DNA of 64,000 bases from Legionella sheltonii (lineage in GTDB: Bacteria > Pseudomonadota > Gammaproteobacteria > Legionellales > Legionellaceae), in the NCBI RefSeq assembly GCF_026191355.1, contig NZ_JAPHOQ010000004.1, positions 219,714 through 283,713 on the forward strand. Direction: 5' to 3'. Position numbers and translations under genes: made by a program. Within the stretch, counting starts at the first letter, position 1. Each line of letters begins with the position of its first letter. A model generated the notes under the pieces. The model searched no databases, had not been told where the DNA came from, and saw nothing but the letters and a program-made list of their open reading frames with translations. Positions 8,254 through 16,967 of this stretch are shown here, piece by piece.

Positions 8254-9750
8254 ATGATTCGGAATCGGCAGGGGATCAGTTCATCCCATGTCCAAAGTGG
8301 AAGGAATAGACTCGGCATGTCCAAAAGCAAGGTAATTTCAGGAGACTTCTTTAATTTGCAAAAAATTTATCCCTATCTCATTCTTTATTTTATCCTTTTA
8401 CTGTTGATAGCACCAATAAACATCTTGTCGCTTGATACTTTTTATTATTGGGATTGGAGCCGACACCTCGCCTTATCCTATTATGACGGCTCTCCAATGA
8501 TTGCTTATTTTATTAGGCTTTCAACTTCATTATTTGGCCATAATCTCTTTGCTTTGTGTTTTGTGGGCATTATCATAACTGCAGTCACATGTGGCATTAT
8601 TTATAAATGCGGCCGATTTTTTTTATCCCACGAAGCAAGCTGCATCGCAATGCTGTCATGGCTCTTTTCACCGCTAGTCACCCGCGATATTTTGAAACAA
8701 ACTACCTATGACACCCCGCTTATTTTATTTTGGGCATTCACCCTTTATTACACTATTAAATTTATCCAAACGAGTAAAACAAGGGATCTCTATTTAATAG
8801 GGATCAGTGCCGGACTGATGATGCTATCCAAATACACGGGCATTGTTTTAATTCTTTCGCTACTCATTTTTTTAATTTCCACTCCGTACCGTTCAATTTT
8901 TAAAACAAAACATTTTTATTTTGCTATTTTTCTTGCCATCATTATTTTTAGCCCGGTTATTTTCTGGAATTATCAAAATCACTGGCAATCATTTATTTAC
9001 CAGTTAACCACCCACAAACTCAATCTTTCAACGTCCCCTTTTCTCCATACAATCAAAACCTTTTCCAGCATATTTGTTCCATCCTTGAACATTATGCTTC
9101 TTCCTCCCTTTTTTGTGCGAAATAAAGAGTTGGATGAGAAAAAAGCACTGATGGTGAAGTTATGTCGGATTATTTGTTTCACTTTCCTCGGTTTTTACTT
9201 ATATACAGCAAGCAAAGCGGAGATTAGAGATTTTTGGCTTACACCTTATTTAATGAGCAGCGCGCTTTTATTAGGATATGGATTCACCACATTTCATTAC
9301 CGAAAATTGGCAATGGCTTTGATCGCTTTCTATGCCGTAATTAGTCTTTTTGTTTTAATTGACAATACGTCAAAATTTAATTTATTCAACTCAAAAAAAC
9401 TTGTTTTCTATCATTTAATTCAAAAATTTAATGCTACAAACCCTAAATTACCGGACACAATTTTCACTTCCGGCTGGTTTGCAGCACGCATGCTCTTTTT
9501 CCTGCACAACAAACCTACCATTTATACTTTAGGCTGTGGCACCGCAAAAAATCAATATGCATTATGGGGTAATGACATCAATCAACGAATTACAGACAAA
9601 ACATTAAAAGAGGCGATCTATATTGATCGCTATGACAGGTCAATTTGTTTGGAAAAATATTTTGATCATTGTCAAAAGCTACCTACCACTACTTATACTT
9701 TTAGGCATAAGCAATATGCACTTTATGTGTATCAATGTAAAAATTTTTAG
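8254..9750 (+). CDS. GT39/ArnT-like membrane glycosyltransferase
   Basis: A polytopic protein of about 498 residues resembling the ArnT/PMT_2 family. After the first span come DTFYYWDWSRHL and YYDGSPMIAYFIRL, matching the family's first periplasmic loop, where an acidic residue near the (D)xxP motif binds the lipid-linked donor. About ten hydrophobic segments follow, and the last 110 residues form a soluble domain (residues NKPTIYTLG onward). It should transfer a sugar from undecaprenyl phosphate to an envelope acceptor on the periplasmic side. ATG 8254 is chosen because AAAGG lies ten bases upstream; Met at 8317, after GGAAGGAA, is a credible alternative and would place the first span nearer the N-terminus. 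It forms a two-gene unit with the GT2-GtrA gene. Confidence 0.85.
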   Translation: MIRNRQGISSSHVQSGRNRLGMSKSKVISGDFFNLQKIYPYLILYFILLLLIAPINILSLDTFYYWDWSRHLALSYYDGSPMIAYFIRLSTSLFGHNLFALCFVGIIITAVTCGIIYKCGRFFLSHEASCIAMLSWLFSPLVTRDILKQTTYDTPLILFWAFTLYYTIKFIQTSKTRDLYLIGISAGLMMLSKYTGIVLILSLLIFLISTPYRSIFKTKHFYFAIFLAIIIFSPVIFWNYQNHWQSFIYQLTTHKLNLSTSPFLHTIKTFSSIFVPSLNIMLLPPFFVRNKELDEKKALMVKLCRIICFTFLGFYLYTASKAEIRDFWLTPYLMSSALLLGYGFTTFHYRKLAMALIAFYAVISLFVLIDNTSKFNLFNSKKLVFYHLIQKFNATNPKLPDTIFTSGWFAARMLFFLHNKPTIYTLGCGTAKNQYALWGNDINQRITDKTLKEAIYIDRYDRSICLEKYFDHCQKLPTTTYTFRHKQYALYVYQCKNF

Positions 9751-9756
9751 GACACA

Positions 9757-9830
9757 TGTGCAACCGGAATGATAGGTAACACTTTAGGGCCTAGAAATTT
9801 TATTCTGTTATCTATCATTCCGGTTGCACA
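9757..9830 (+). terminator. 19-bp perfect inverted repeat after the glycosyltransferase gene
   Basis: TGTGCAACCGGAATGATAG (9757-9775) pairs exactly with 9812-9830, with a 36-base loop. It starts seven bases after the stop codon of the GT39 gene. There is no clear U-tract, so it may be a repeat element serving as an mRNA end rather than a classical intrinsic terminator. GGCGGATGAGGG, part of another dispersed repeat, follows at 9837. Confidence 0.55.
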
Positions 9831-10003
9831 GTTAAGGCGGATGAGGGTATTGACTGCGCTAAATGCCTCCTCAACCTGCCCCTCTCACCCACAATGAATC
9901 ACAAAGAATAAAATCTTAGAGTTTACAGTTGCCTCATCTTCTTTTAATGTATTCATCAAATTATGTTACCATCCATGTTATTAGAACTTGATAAGGAATA
10001 TCG

Positions 10004-10867
10004 ATGCTTAAATTATTCTTTCTTTTTATGGCCTTGTTTTCTTCGGTTTGTTTTGCTGATGAAAAAGAAATCGCGATTACTATGGATGACCTACCTCTTG
10101 TTGCTTCAAGAATGAATAACCCAGGAAATCGGCAGCGCTCCACCGAACGTTTTACTGCAATTGTGCAAACATTCCAAAAATATAATGTTCCAGTGATAGG
10201 TTTTGTGATTGCAGGAGCTATAGAAAAGGGTCAATGGGAGTTTCTTGAACAATTTCGAAAAGCAGGTTTTATGTTAGGTAATCATACTTATTCACATTAT
10301 GACCTGGATCAAATCAGCGCTGCAAAATACATCGCTGATATTGATCGTGCGGATAAAATTCTTACCCCGATAATGACCACACCCAAATATTTCCGTTACC
10401 CCTATCTGGCGGAAGGCAATAAAGGCAAAAAACAGGAAGTATATGATTACCTTAAAAAGCATGATTACACGATTGCCCCCGTCACCATTGATTCTAAAGA
10501 TTTTGACTTTAACGAAATGCTTTATAAAGTCCCTTATCGCTCACGCGTGAACTACATTCAAAAAATAAAACCGCGTTATCTGGCCTATATATGGAAACAA
10601 ACATTACGAGCCGAGAAAGAGGGTAAAGGCAGAAAACAAATCTTATTAATTCATGCGAACCTTTTAAATAGTTATGTATTAGGCGATATTTTGGAAATGT
10701 ATCAAAAGAATGGATATAAATTTATCAGTTTAACAGAAGCACTGAAAAATCCGGCTCCGGGCATCAAATTTTCTCCTACCCAGAAAAAAGATACTTTGGG
10801 AGAAACGCTGGAAAATGAACTCATCGATCTTCCTAAACCAAAACAAAATTATGTGACACCTGAGTAA
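10004..10867 (+). CDS. secreted polysaccharide deacetylase (NodB homology)
   Basis: This 287-residue protein has a signal peptide (about residues 1-18, ending VCFA) and a NodB-type deacetylase domain. The first motif is ITMDDLP with the Asp pair at 28-29. The second, GNHTYSH, supplies the two metal-binding histidines (94 and 98). The third is YFRYPYL near residue 135, and LLIHAN near 215 fits the last motif. The enzyme should remove N-acetyl groups from a polysaccharide such as peptidoglycan or a chitin-like glycan, in the periplasm or outside the cell. AAGGA lies about seven bases before the ATG. Its position after two glycosyltransferases may be chance, since a long palindrome separates them. 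Confidence 0.9.
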   Translation: MLKLFFLFMALFSSVCFADEKEIAITMDDLPLVASRMNNPGNRQRSTERFTAIVQTFQKYNVPVIGFVIAGAIEKGQWEFLEQFRKAGFMLGNHTYSHYDLDQISAAKYIADIDRADKILTPIMTTPKYFRYPYLAEGNKGKKQEVYDYLKKHDYTIAPVTIDSKDFDFNEMLYKVPYRSRVNYIQKIKPRYLAYIWKQTLRAEKEGKGRKQILLIHANLLNSYVLGDILEMYQKNGYKFISLTEALKNPAPGIKFSPTQKKDTLGETLENELIDLPKPKQNYVTPE

Positions 10868-11167
10868 CAGTCTCGCTGCGGTTAAATTAAGTAACAGAGC
10901 CATTCCCGCGTAAGCGGGAAATCATCCTTGAGTTAGTTTGGGTTCGATTATAGAGCGATCTTCCCGTGAGAGATAACAATTTTGTATGCAATGACTTTAT
11001 GGTGCTTCGCTGAATTCATGCGATACCAAGCTACAAAATGATTCTAAGTGGGTCGACCAGATTACACACAGTCGTAATCTCGATTAAAGGTTCATTTGCG
11101 TAGTTCTCGGTGCTAATACGAGCTAAACTCTTACTAAGCAAGATAATTTTTCTAAACAGGAGGTTAT
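10868..11167. other. intergenic stretch, no gene seen
   Basis: It holds a short palindrome TTCCCGC-GTAA-GCGGGAA (10903-10920) of the common GTCATTCCCGC repeat type. No convincing open frame was found. A strong AGGAGG ribosome-binding site sits at its right end (about 11159-11164) for the small membrane protein gene. Confidence 0.5.
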
Positions 11168-11515
11168 ATGTTAATACTTGCTATTGTTTTGTTTCTTGCT
11201 GCAGCACTCGGTGGCCTCTTTCTTTTAACAGCGGTACTACAAGATAGGCCTGTTAATCACGTTGTGAAAACCCTCCACGGAATTTGTGCAGGATTAGGAT
11301 TAGTCATTATAATCGTTTACATGCTTGCTTTTATGACAGGACAGGCGTTAATCCTTAGAGTTAGCTTCATCATCTTAATTGTTGCTGCATTAGGCGGATT
11401 AACCTTCGTATCGCTTGCTAAGAAAGGGAAACCGATTCCGAAGGTAGTAGTAATTGTCCATCCAATAATTGCCATCGCCGGACTAATTGCTTTGATAATC
11501 TATGTACTACCCTAG
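11168..11515 (+). CDS. small four-helix membrane protein
   Basis: A 115-residue, very hydrophobic protein with about four membrane helices (roughly residues 2-24, 38-58, 62-82 and 90-113), joined by short polar loops such as LQDRPVNHVVKTLHG and KKGKPIPK. The family is not recognised. The two halves look alike: each pairs a Gly/Ala-rich helix with a loop ending in K(T/V)xH(G/P), which suggests an internal duplication. AGGAGG precedes the ATG, so the gene is probably well translated. It stands alone between the deacetylase and a convergent gene run. A role cannot be proposed. Confidence 0.75.
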   Translation: MLILAIVLFLAAALGGLFLLTAVLQDRPVNHVVKTLHGICAGLGLVIIIVYMLAFMTGQALILRVSFIILIVAALGGLTFVSLAKKGKPIPKVVVIVHPIIAIAGLIALIIYVLP

Positions 11516-11597
11516 ATATGTAGATCATTACTTCAAATATGCTGCGTTTCGGTGCTCGAAAACGCAGCTCTTTAGCCCGAGCTGAGGAATTTCCTAA

Positions 11598-12248
11598 TTA
11601 CTCTGGTTCAAATCTGTTTTTTAAACGTTCACGAAGAGATTCTACCAACACTTTAGATGCTTTGTCTGGTGATCCTGAATTAAAAGGAGGCTCAGGATCA
11701 TACTCGAGACCAAGTTGTAAACTTTGTGCGATGTTTTCATCGGTAAGTTTCGCGGCAAGATAGAAAGCCATATCAATACCCGCCGATACTCCAGCGGCAG
11801 TAATGATTTTTCCATCTTCGACAAATCGTTTATGAGTAGGAATGGCTCCCCAATGGCTTAGCCGATTCATCACTGCCCAATGGGTTGTTGCCTTAACCCC
11901 TGACAAAACTCCTGCTGCCCCCAGGATCAAACTGCCAGTGCACACTGAAGTAGTCCATAAAGTATTTACATGAATTTTTTTAATCCACGTGAGTATATCA
12001 GAACACTCACGTAATGCAGTCGCATTACCTGCGCCCGGAATCAGTAGAACATCAGTATGCGAAATATCGTTTAATGCATGCTCAGCAATGAGAGTAAGCC
12101 CCGAACACGTTCCTACTGGTCCCTGATTCAACGCCACTCTGTGCACTACAACTTCTGGTAACCGACTAAGCACCTCATAAGGGCCAATTGCATCCAGAGC
12201 CGTCATTCCTTCATAAAATAAAAAAGTAATGTGTAGTGGCTTATGCAT
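11598..12248 (-). CDS. DJ-1/PfpI family protein, isonitrile-hydratase-like
   Basis: This 216-residue protein belongs to the GlxA/InhA branch of the DJ-1/PfpI superfamily. LDAIGPYEVL near residue 19 carries the acidic partner residue seen in isonitrile hydratases. VLLIPGAG (about 68-74) and SVCTGSLILG (Cys103, the nucleophile elbow) are family signatures, as is GVKATTHW. Relatives hydrate isonitriles or serve as sensory domains of AraC-type regulators; no DNA-binding domain is present here. The start lies five bases after the stop of the PhnA gene, so translation is probably coupled. It is the last gene of a four-gene minus-strand run. Confidence 0.88.
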   Translation of the reverse strand: MHKPLHITFLFYEGMTALDAIGPYEVLSRLPEVVVHRVALNQGPVGTCSGLTLIAEHALNDISHTDVLLIPGAGNATALRECSDILTWIKKIHVNTLWTTSVCTGSLILGAAGVLSGVKATTHWAVMNRLSHWGAIPTHKRFVEDGKIITAAGVSAGIDMAFYLAAKLTDENIAQSLQLGLEYDPEPPFNSGSPDKASKVLVESLRERLKNRFEPE

Positions 12249-12253
12249 TCCAT

Positions 12254-12598
12254 TTATCCCTTCTTAACAAATTGAGATTTTAATTTCATGGCTCCAATAC
12301 CTTCAATTTTACAATCGATATCATGGTCGCCTTCGACCAAGCGAATGTTCTTTACTTTCGTTCCAACTTTTACTACCTGTGACGATCCTTTGATTTTTAA
12401 ATCTTTGATTACGGTCACTGTATCACCGTCTTGGAGAACTTGCCCATGCGCATCTTTAATAATGCGTTGTTCATTCTGGCTTTGCTCTTCTGCGGCATCT
12501 TTTGCCCATTCGTAAGAACATTCTGGGCAAATTAATTGATTTCCATCTTCATAAGTATACTCTGAATTACATTTAGGGCATTGAGGTAGTGAACTCAT
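12254..12598 (-). CDS. phnA: PhnA-type zinc-ribbon protein
   Basis: A protein of about 114 residues. [21 protein letters not shown] is a two-CxxC zinc ribbon, here described as CPKC (about 7-10) and CPEC (about 24-27). A C-terminal KOW-like barrel follows ([19 protein letters not shown] and the closing [14 protein letters not shown]). Despite the name, members are not needed for phosphonate breakdown in most bacteria, and the role of the family is unclear. A longer frame reaches 12631, but the ATG at 12598 has AGGAAA at good spacing and begins like the family. It lies between the YjbQ and DJ-1 genes in the same run. Confidence 0.88.
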   Translation of the reverse strand: MSSLPQCPKCNSEYTYEDGNQLICPECSYEWAKDAAEEQSQNEQRIIKDAHGQVLQDGDTVTVIKDLKIKGSSQVVKVGTKVKNIRLVEGDHDIDCKIEGIGAMKLKSQFVKKG

Positions 12599-12639
12599 AT
12601 TTTTCCTATTCAAAGACTTACAGTATACCAAAAATGGGA

Positions 12640-13059
12640 CTAGTCTCCTACACCAGTAATAAGCAAATGCCGTTGTTGTGGTTGATATCGATGCTCATAA
12701 AGATAAATTCCTTGCCATGTACCCAAAGCTAATTTCCCGTCGTATATTGGAATAGTCAAGCTGCTTTGAGTTAAGACCGTACGAATATGTGCGGGCATAT
12801 CATCTTTTCCTTCAATGACATGTTTGAAAAGAGGATCGCCATCAGGAACTAATCGGACTAAGAAGTTTTCCAGATCCCTACGAACTTGGGGATCATAATT
12901 CTCACAAATGATTAAAGAGGCGCTGGTATGCTTGAGAAATAAGTGGCATAAGCCGTGTTTTATTGTCATGTTTGAGAGAAAAGACGTTACTTCGGGGGTA
13001 ATATCCTCAGTTCCACGACCTTGAGTATTAAAAGTAAGAGCAAATTGTTCGATTTTCAT
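12640..13059 (-). CDS. yjbQ: YjbQ family (UPF0047) protein
   Basis: A 139-residue protein with the full UPF0047 signature: KHTSASLII (His44), a central EGKDDMPAH and the closing [13 protein letters not shown]. The length is standard for the family. Members form small trimers with a conserved His/Asp pocket; some have weak thiamine-phosphate synthase activity, but the real role is not settled. No signal peptide. It lies between the DUF167 gene (55 bases upstream) and phnA (41 bases downstream). Confidence 0.93.
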   Translation of the reverse strand: MKIEQFALTFNTQGRGTEDITPEVTSFLSNMTIKHGLCHLFLKHTSASLIICENYDPQVRRDLENFLVRLVPDGDPLFKHVIEGKDDMPAHIRTVLTQSSLTIPIYDGKLALGTWQGIYLYEHRYQPQQRHLLITGVGD

Positions 13060-13114
13060 AAGAGTAAGGATTTATTCATGACTTCATTTACTATCGCAAA
13101 ATTTAGGTCATGAT

Positions 13115-13423
13115 TCAAAGCAAATTATCAGGCTCTTCCAAGGCCCCCTTAACTAGAACTGTTTTGTGTCGGGATTTATCTCCTCGTTTTAAGGTGACTT
13201 GCCTTACAGGTACTTTAAAAAGCTGTGCAACAAACTGCAACAGTGCTTTATTAGCCCGACCTTCAATGGGTGGCGTATTTAAACGGATCTTAAGTGCTCC
13301 TTCATGAATGCCTACAATTTCTGTTTTTTTGGCACCTGGCTGCACATATAAATGAAGAGTTAAACCTTCCACATCGCGTTGATACCACACAGTACAATAA
13401 TCCCATGGTTTTTTATGGCACAA
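13115..13423 (-). CDS. DUF167/YggU family (UPF0235) protein
   Basis: A 102-residue member of the DUF167 family, recognisable from LHLYVQPGAKKTEIVG, LKIRLNTPPIEGRANKALL and the closing RGDKSRHKTVLV. These are small cytoplasmic proteins of unknown role. The first 11 residues (about MCHKKPWDYCT) are not typical of the family. A GTG codon at 13390 would give a start at VWYQRD, closer to known members, so the true start may be there. It is the first gene of the four-gene run ending with the DJ-1 protein. Confidence 0.88.
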   Translation of the reverse strand: MCHKKPWDYCTVWYQRDVEGLTLHLYVQPGAKKTEIVGIHEGALKIRLNTPPIEGRANKALLQFVAQLFKVPVRQVTLKRGDKSRHKTVLVKGALEEPDNLL

Positions 13424-13483
13424 ATTAAATGATTAAAGAAATTACCCTCATCCGCCCTAGCGGGCTTCTTCTCCTCTTTGGGG

Positions 13484-13583
13484 CTTTGTTGAAAAAATCG
13501 TATGTCATTCACGCAAAGGCGGGAATGACATATATGTGGTTTGGTAATTAAGGTATTCTTCTAAACTATTTTTTTCAACAAAG
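13484..13583. repeat. MITE-like element nested in another repeat
   Basis: A 100-base element with perfect 14-base terminal inverted repeats: CTTTGTTGAAAAAA (13484-13497) and its inverse (13570-13583). It holds an inner palindrome TGTCATTC...GAATGACA (13503-13530). It splits a worn CCTCATCCGCCCTAG repeat: CTCCTCTTTGGGG lies on its left and CCCCTTTGAGAGG on its right, which look like two arms of one palindrome. It lacks coding capacity. No target duplication was identified with confidence. Confidence 0.5.
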
Positions 13584-13645
13584 TTCCCCTTTGAGAGGAA
13601 GGAAAACTTTAAGCGTAGTCTTGTCTCGCCTGACAGCAAATTATT

Positions 13646-14419
13646 TTAATTGCTAAAGCTAAAATAAGACGCCACTTTTCCCATAGTTTCAACGGCACCG
13701 TTATAAGTTTTGCCTAATAAACTCATTTCAGCCTGAGCCTTACCTCGATTGAGCTCATCCATTTGTTTTTCTGCTTTTTGCATTTCTTGAGTATGGTTGA
13801 AAAACGACTCAGTATGAGTCGCAACACTGACTCCACTTTTGCCGATTTGAGATTGAAACCATGATTTTGCTTTAGGCGCAGGATGCTCTTTGGTAATGAG
13901 GCGCACTGGAAGGGTACCATCGCTTAGCTCTATGGCCAGATTATCTCCTGCTTGTTGTAATTTCTCCAGTAGAGCAGCTTGATCTGTCTCTATTGCATGA
14001 CGAATGGTGGTATCGCGAATGATCACAAACATTTTAGTGTAAGCTGCTAGCTTGGTTTGTTTCGCATTATCCATATTTTTCTTGGCAGTGACGTAGGCTA
14101 ATTGATCACCCTCCATAATAATGCGCGGATCCCCAGCAAAAAATTGCAGAATATCAGATCGACCTGTAGATAAAATTGCACCTATAGTTGTTTGGGTCGG
14201 CCCAGAACCTTGATTTTCAAAAATCAGATCAGGTTGTTTTGCAATAAAACGAATCAAATCTAATGGTGGTACAACAGCAAGAACAACTCTTCTGAGAAGT
14301 GACCGTCCATTAGTATCTACTGCATTCACCAATTCCGGGTGTTTGGTAATCAGTTTTTCTACTTCGTCATATTTTTTTTCAGCCACAGCTTGCCATAGTG
14401 ATTCTTCTTGAGGTGACAT
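13646..14419 (-). CDS. ankyrin-like repeat protein, candidate effector
   Basis: This 257-residue protein opens with ankyrin-type helix pairs: LWQAVAEKKYDEVEKLITKHPELVNAVDTNG (about residues 8-38) has the AxxxxxxxVxxLIxxxPxLVNAxDxxG spacing. At least one or two weaker repeats follow to about residue 115. The rest is helical, and residues about 195-240 look like a coiled coil (MQKAEKQMDELNRGKAQAEM). There is no signal peptide or membrane span. AGGGAG precedes the ATG well. Ankyrin proteins are frequent Dot/Icm substrates in Legionella, and the next three genes in the same orientation are also effector-like, which supports but does not show that role. Confidence 0.7.
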   Translation of the reverse strand: MSPQEESLWQAVAEKKYDEVEKLITKHPELVNAVDTNGRSLLRRVVLAVVPPLDLIRFIAKQPDLIFENQGSGPTQTTIGAILSTGRSDILQFFAGDPRIIMEGDQLAYVTAKKNMDNAKQTKLAAYTKMFVIIRDTTIRHAIETDQAALLEKLQQAGDNLAIELSDGTLPVRLITKEHPAPKAKSWFQSQIGKSGVSVATHTESFFNHTQEMQKAEKQMDELNRGKAQAEMSLLGKTYNGAVETMGKVASYFSFSN

Positions 14420-14508
14420 ATTTTTCTCCCTATCCTAAAAAATAGGTCATATTATACCAAAAAAAAGGCATGCTGTGATATAGTTAATCAATTGTTGCGC
14501 AAATAGTA

Positions 14509-16695
14509 TTACATTCCAACACTACTTTGGGGACTATTTTTTAATTGAATTATTGAGGAAAGGCTGTTTTTTATATGATCCAAAGGCTCATAATCTATCC
14601 CTAAGTCACAGGCATCACAAATTTTTTGAATATGAGCTGGGTTCGCTCTATCAAATCCTATTGATTTTGCATCTTTAATTAGAATTTCAATCTCCTTTAT
14701 TTTCGCTGAAACTTCGGCCCCATACTCTTCCTGCAATTCGTTTAAAACACTGGATAATTCGTTTAACATGGATTCATAATGGCGCTGTTTTTCCGGATCA
14801 AAGGTAATGAATTCTGTCCCATCTCTTATGGAGTTCATAAAAAAGCGATACCGATGTACGTTGTGTTGATTTTCCTCTTCTGCGATTGACTGATGTTCCC
14901 CCTGATCAACCTCTTGTTCAGGTATACTTAATTTCGCATCAATCCTTGGTTCTTCAGGCAAAGAGGTCACTTGCAGCTTTTTATCATTAGGCAAGGGAGC
15001 TTGAGAAATCTCCACGCGAGTAAACTCATCAACAGGCTTAAGATGTTCCACTTCAATTTTTTCCTTTGCTAACAAAGAAGGGGCGCGAGGATTATCATCC
15101 TTAGGAGTTATAGCTTGGGGCATCTCCCCACTCGTATGCTCAACAACAGGTATGAAGGACTCTACTTCAATTTTTTCCTCTGCTAACAAAGAATCGGCTT
15201 GAGGATTATCATCCTTAAGAGGTGTGGTTTGAGGCATCTCCATACTTAGACGTTCTGCCTCAGATATATGAGGTTGTCTTTCCATTTGCTGTTTTTCAGA
15301 TAAATGCATAGTAGGAGTGGAAATTATGGAACCGACATCAGAATTTTCTCGCTTTAAAGAAGAATGGTCTGAGGGTAACATCATAAAATCCGCACCCTTT
15401 TTAGGTAATGCAGTAATCATTTGCTTCATTAAATTAACATTCAGTTCAAACCGTTTTCTTGCATCTTCTGGCAATACCGGTTGAACAATACCCGCAATAG
15501 TTTCTAATTCTTTATTGCAGTGACTTAATAAGAGTTGGGTTGCCTCATGACCTTCTGCTTTTTTAAGCTCCTCTTTAAATAACTTTAATTGACGTATGCC
15601 GACATCTAGCCTGCTTACTTGTTCTTTATCCAATTCATCGACAGGACATTTTTTCAATTCATCGAGGATAAAGTTCAAACTCGAACTTATATCCTCTAAA
15701 GCATGTACACGCGCATTTTCATAATGAGTAGAAAGAGTCTGCATCTCCTGTTCCCACTCAAGCTGAATGGTTTGACTTTCCTTTTTAAAATTTTGAATGT
15801 TCTCTTGATATTCCTTGTATATTATTTTTAATTGTGGCGATTCATCACGCATTTCCTCAAAGAATTGGTCAAGAATTTCTTGAACCTCTTTCAATTGTTC
15901 CTCTTTAATTTGCCGGTGCTTTTCAATATCCTCAATATTCAGCATCGCTACATCGGATTGCTCTACATTCAAGGAGGAAAAATGATTTAATTCGGCCTCC
16001 ATTTCTTCTTTTTTTGCGATTAAGCTCTGATAAACGGCAATTGCCTTTTGTTTTTTCACTTCACTAATATGCTCATCTTCAACAATTAAGTCTAATGCCT
16101 TGCGCATTGAGCTAATATGTTCCTCATAAGTGGTATCCATTAATTTAATTTGTTTCATATGGTGAACGTAGGTAATGCGTTTCATTTCCTCTTCATAATA
16201 TTGATACAAATCCATATTTGTTAAACCATAAAGCGATTTTTCCCATTCAGATGCAGGAAGACGATGAGGTCTAGGCTCCTCAGGCTGTTGTAAGTTTGAA
16301 GATTCTTTTTTTCTTGGTACATAAACAAAATCTTGGAATTTTGCTGCTGCTGCCTTAGCATGCTCCTTTTCTATCTCATCAAGTAATGCACGTTCTTTTG
16401 CTAATAAATCCTTATCTTCAAAAAGTTTACGGATTACATCAAAACGTCCCGTAACAGTAAGAAAAAAAAGGAGATTGTGTTCGCATAAATGAATAAATTC
16501 ACTAAAAATCTGTTCATTTTGACGAATCACATCGTTTTTATTTTGAACCCCATTAAGTCTTCTGAGCCATCCTAGATAAGATACCAAAAGAGGATACGTT
16601 GCTTCAGATAACTCATGTTGTTTTAAAATTGCATCACTTGGATTGCCCATTACTCGTTTTAAATGTTCATCCGGTGATAGATGAATGCTTCCCAT
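14509..16695 (-). CDS. long coiled-coil protein with internal 38-residue repeats, candidate effector
   Basis: A 728-residue, strongly charged and helical protein of unknown family. Residues about 85-440 contain long heptad-rich stretches (ALLDEIEKEHAKAAAAKF, HRQIKEEQLKEVQEILDQFF). Residues about 485-600 form a proline-, acid- and serine-rich linker with three imperfect 38-residue repeats built on MPQ-xTP-KDDNPQA-SLLAEEKIEVE. The last 110 residues are helical again (YESMLNELSSVLNELQEEYG). There is no signal peptide, membrane span or catalytic motif. Long coiled coils of this kind are typical of Legionella effectors that bind host trafficking factors. The length happens to resemble LidA, but no specific motif was matched, so that name is not used. 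Confidence 0.7.
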   Translation of the reverse strand: MGSIHLSPDEHLKRVMGNPSDAILKQHELSEATYPLLVSYLGWLRRLNGVQNKNDVIRQNEQIFSEFIHLCEHNLLFFLTVTGRFDVIRKLFEDKDLLAKERALLDEIEKEHAKAAAAKFQDFVYVPRKKESSNLQQPEEPRPHRLPASEWEKSLYGLTNMDLYQYYEEEMKRITYVHHMKQIKLMDTTYEEHISSMRKALDLIVEDEHISEVKKQKAIAVYQSLIAKKEEMEAELNHFSSLNVEQSDVAMLNIEDIEKHRQIKEEQLKEVQEILDQFFEEMRDESPQLKIIYKEYQENIQNFKKESQTIQLEWEQEMQTLSTHYENARVHALEDISSSLNFILDELKKCPVDELDKEQVSRLDVGIRQLKLFKEELKKAEGHEATQLLLSHCNKELETIAGIVQPVLPEDARKRFELNVNLMKQMITALPKKGADFMMLPSDHSSLKRENSDVGSIISTPTMHLSEKQQMERQPHISEAERLSMEMPQTTPLKDDNPQADSLLAEEKIEVESFIPVVEHTSGEMPQAITPKDDNPRAPSLLAKEKIEVEHLKPVDEFTRVEISQAPLPNDKKLQVTSLPEEPRIDAKLSIPEQEVDQGEHQSIAEEENQHNVHRYRFFMNSIRDGTEFITFDPEKQRHYESMLNELSSVLNELQEEYGAEVSAKIKEIEILIKDAKSIGFDRANPAHIQKICDACDLGIDYEPLDHIKNSLSSIIQLKNSPQSSVGM
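14901..15242 (-). repeat. three 114-bp in-gene tandem repeats
   Basis: Three head-to-tail units of 114 bases (38 codons) lie within the coiled-coil gene. The marker GAGGATTATCATCC occurs at 15201 and 15087 at exactly one unit spacing. The unit nearest the 3' end (about 14901-15014) has diverged most (PNDKKLQVTSLPEEPRID). The repeats encode an acidic, proline-rich flexible linker. Confidence 0.7.
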
Positions 16696-16865
16696 GGCCC
16701 AGCGCCTTGTTCGTATTTTAATTAAGTATAGTATTTTTTATGCCGTTTGATTTAATTTGAGTCACACAAGGATTCATTGGTAAACCAAAGGAATGAATGA
16801 CGATAGGACACAACTACTGAGCTAAAGAACTCATCACAGATGATGAAAGCCCTTCTCCTTGCTCT

Positions 16866-16947
16866 ATCATCCCGAGCAAAGTGAACGATCTTAATGCTTT
16901 AGCGTAGTGTTACTGTGAGGAGATCCCTCGTTGCACTCGGGATGATG
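16866..16947. repeat. palindromic intergenic repeat (CATCCCGAG family), copy 3
   Basis: An 82-base element with perfect 11-base ends, ATCATCCCGAG and CTCGGGATGAT. It carries GAGGAGATCCCTCGTTGCACTCGGGATGA, close to the right half of the copy at 5221-5306. It lies between two minus-strand genes. Confidence 0.65.
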
Positions 16948-16967
16948 GAGGGCAGAGGAGAGAAACT

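Noticed and set aside
10868..11167. Possible tRNA or small RNA, because of GGGTTCGATT near 10939
   Set aside because: The bases around it do not form acceptor or anticodon arms.
11539..11763. 74-codon plus-strand frame at the end of the DJ-1 gene
   Set aside because: It is antisense to the well-supported DJ-1/PfpI gene.
14509..16695. Identity with the effector LidA, suggested by length and coiled coil
   Set aside because: Only size and general character agree; no specific motif was matched.
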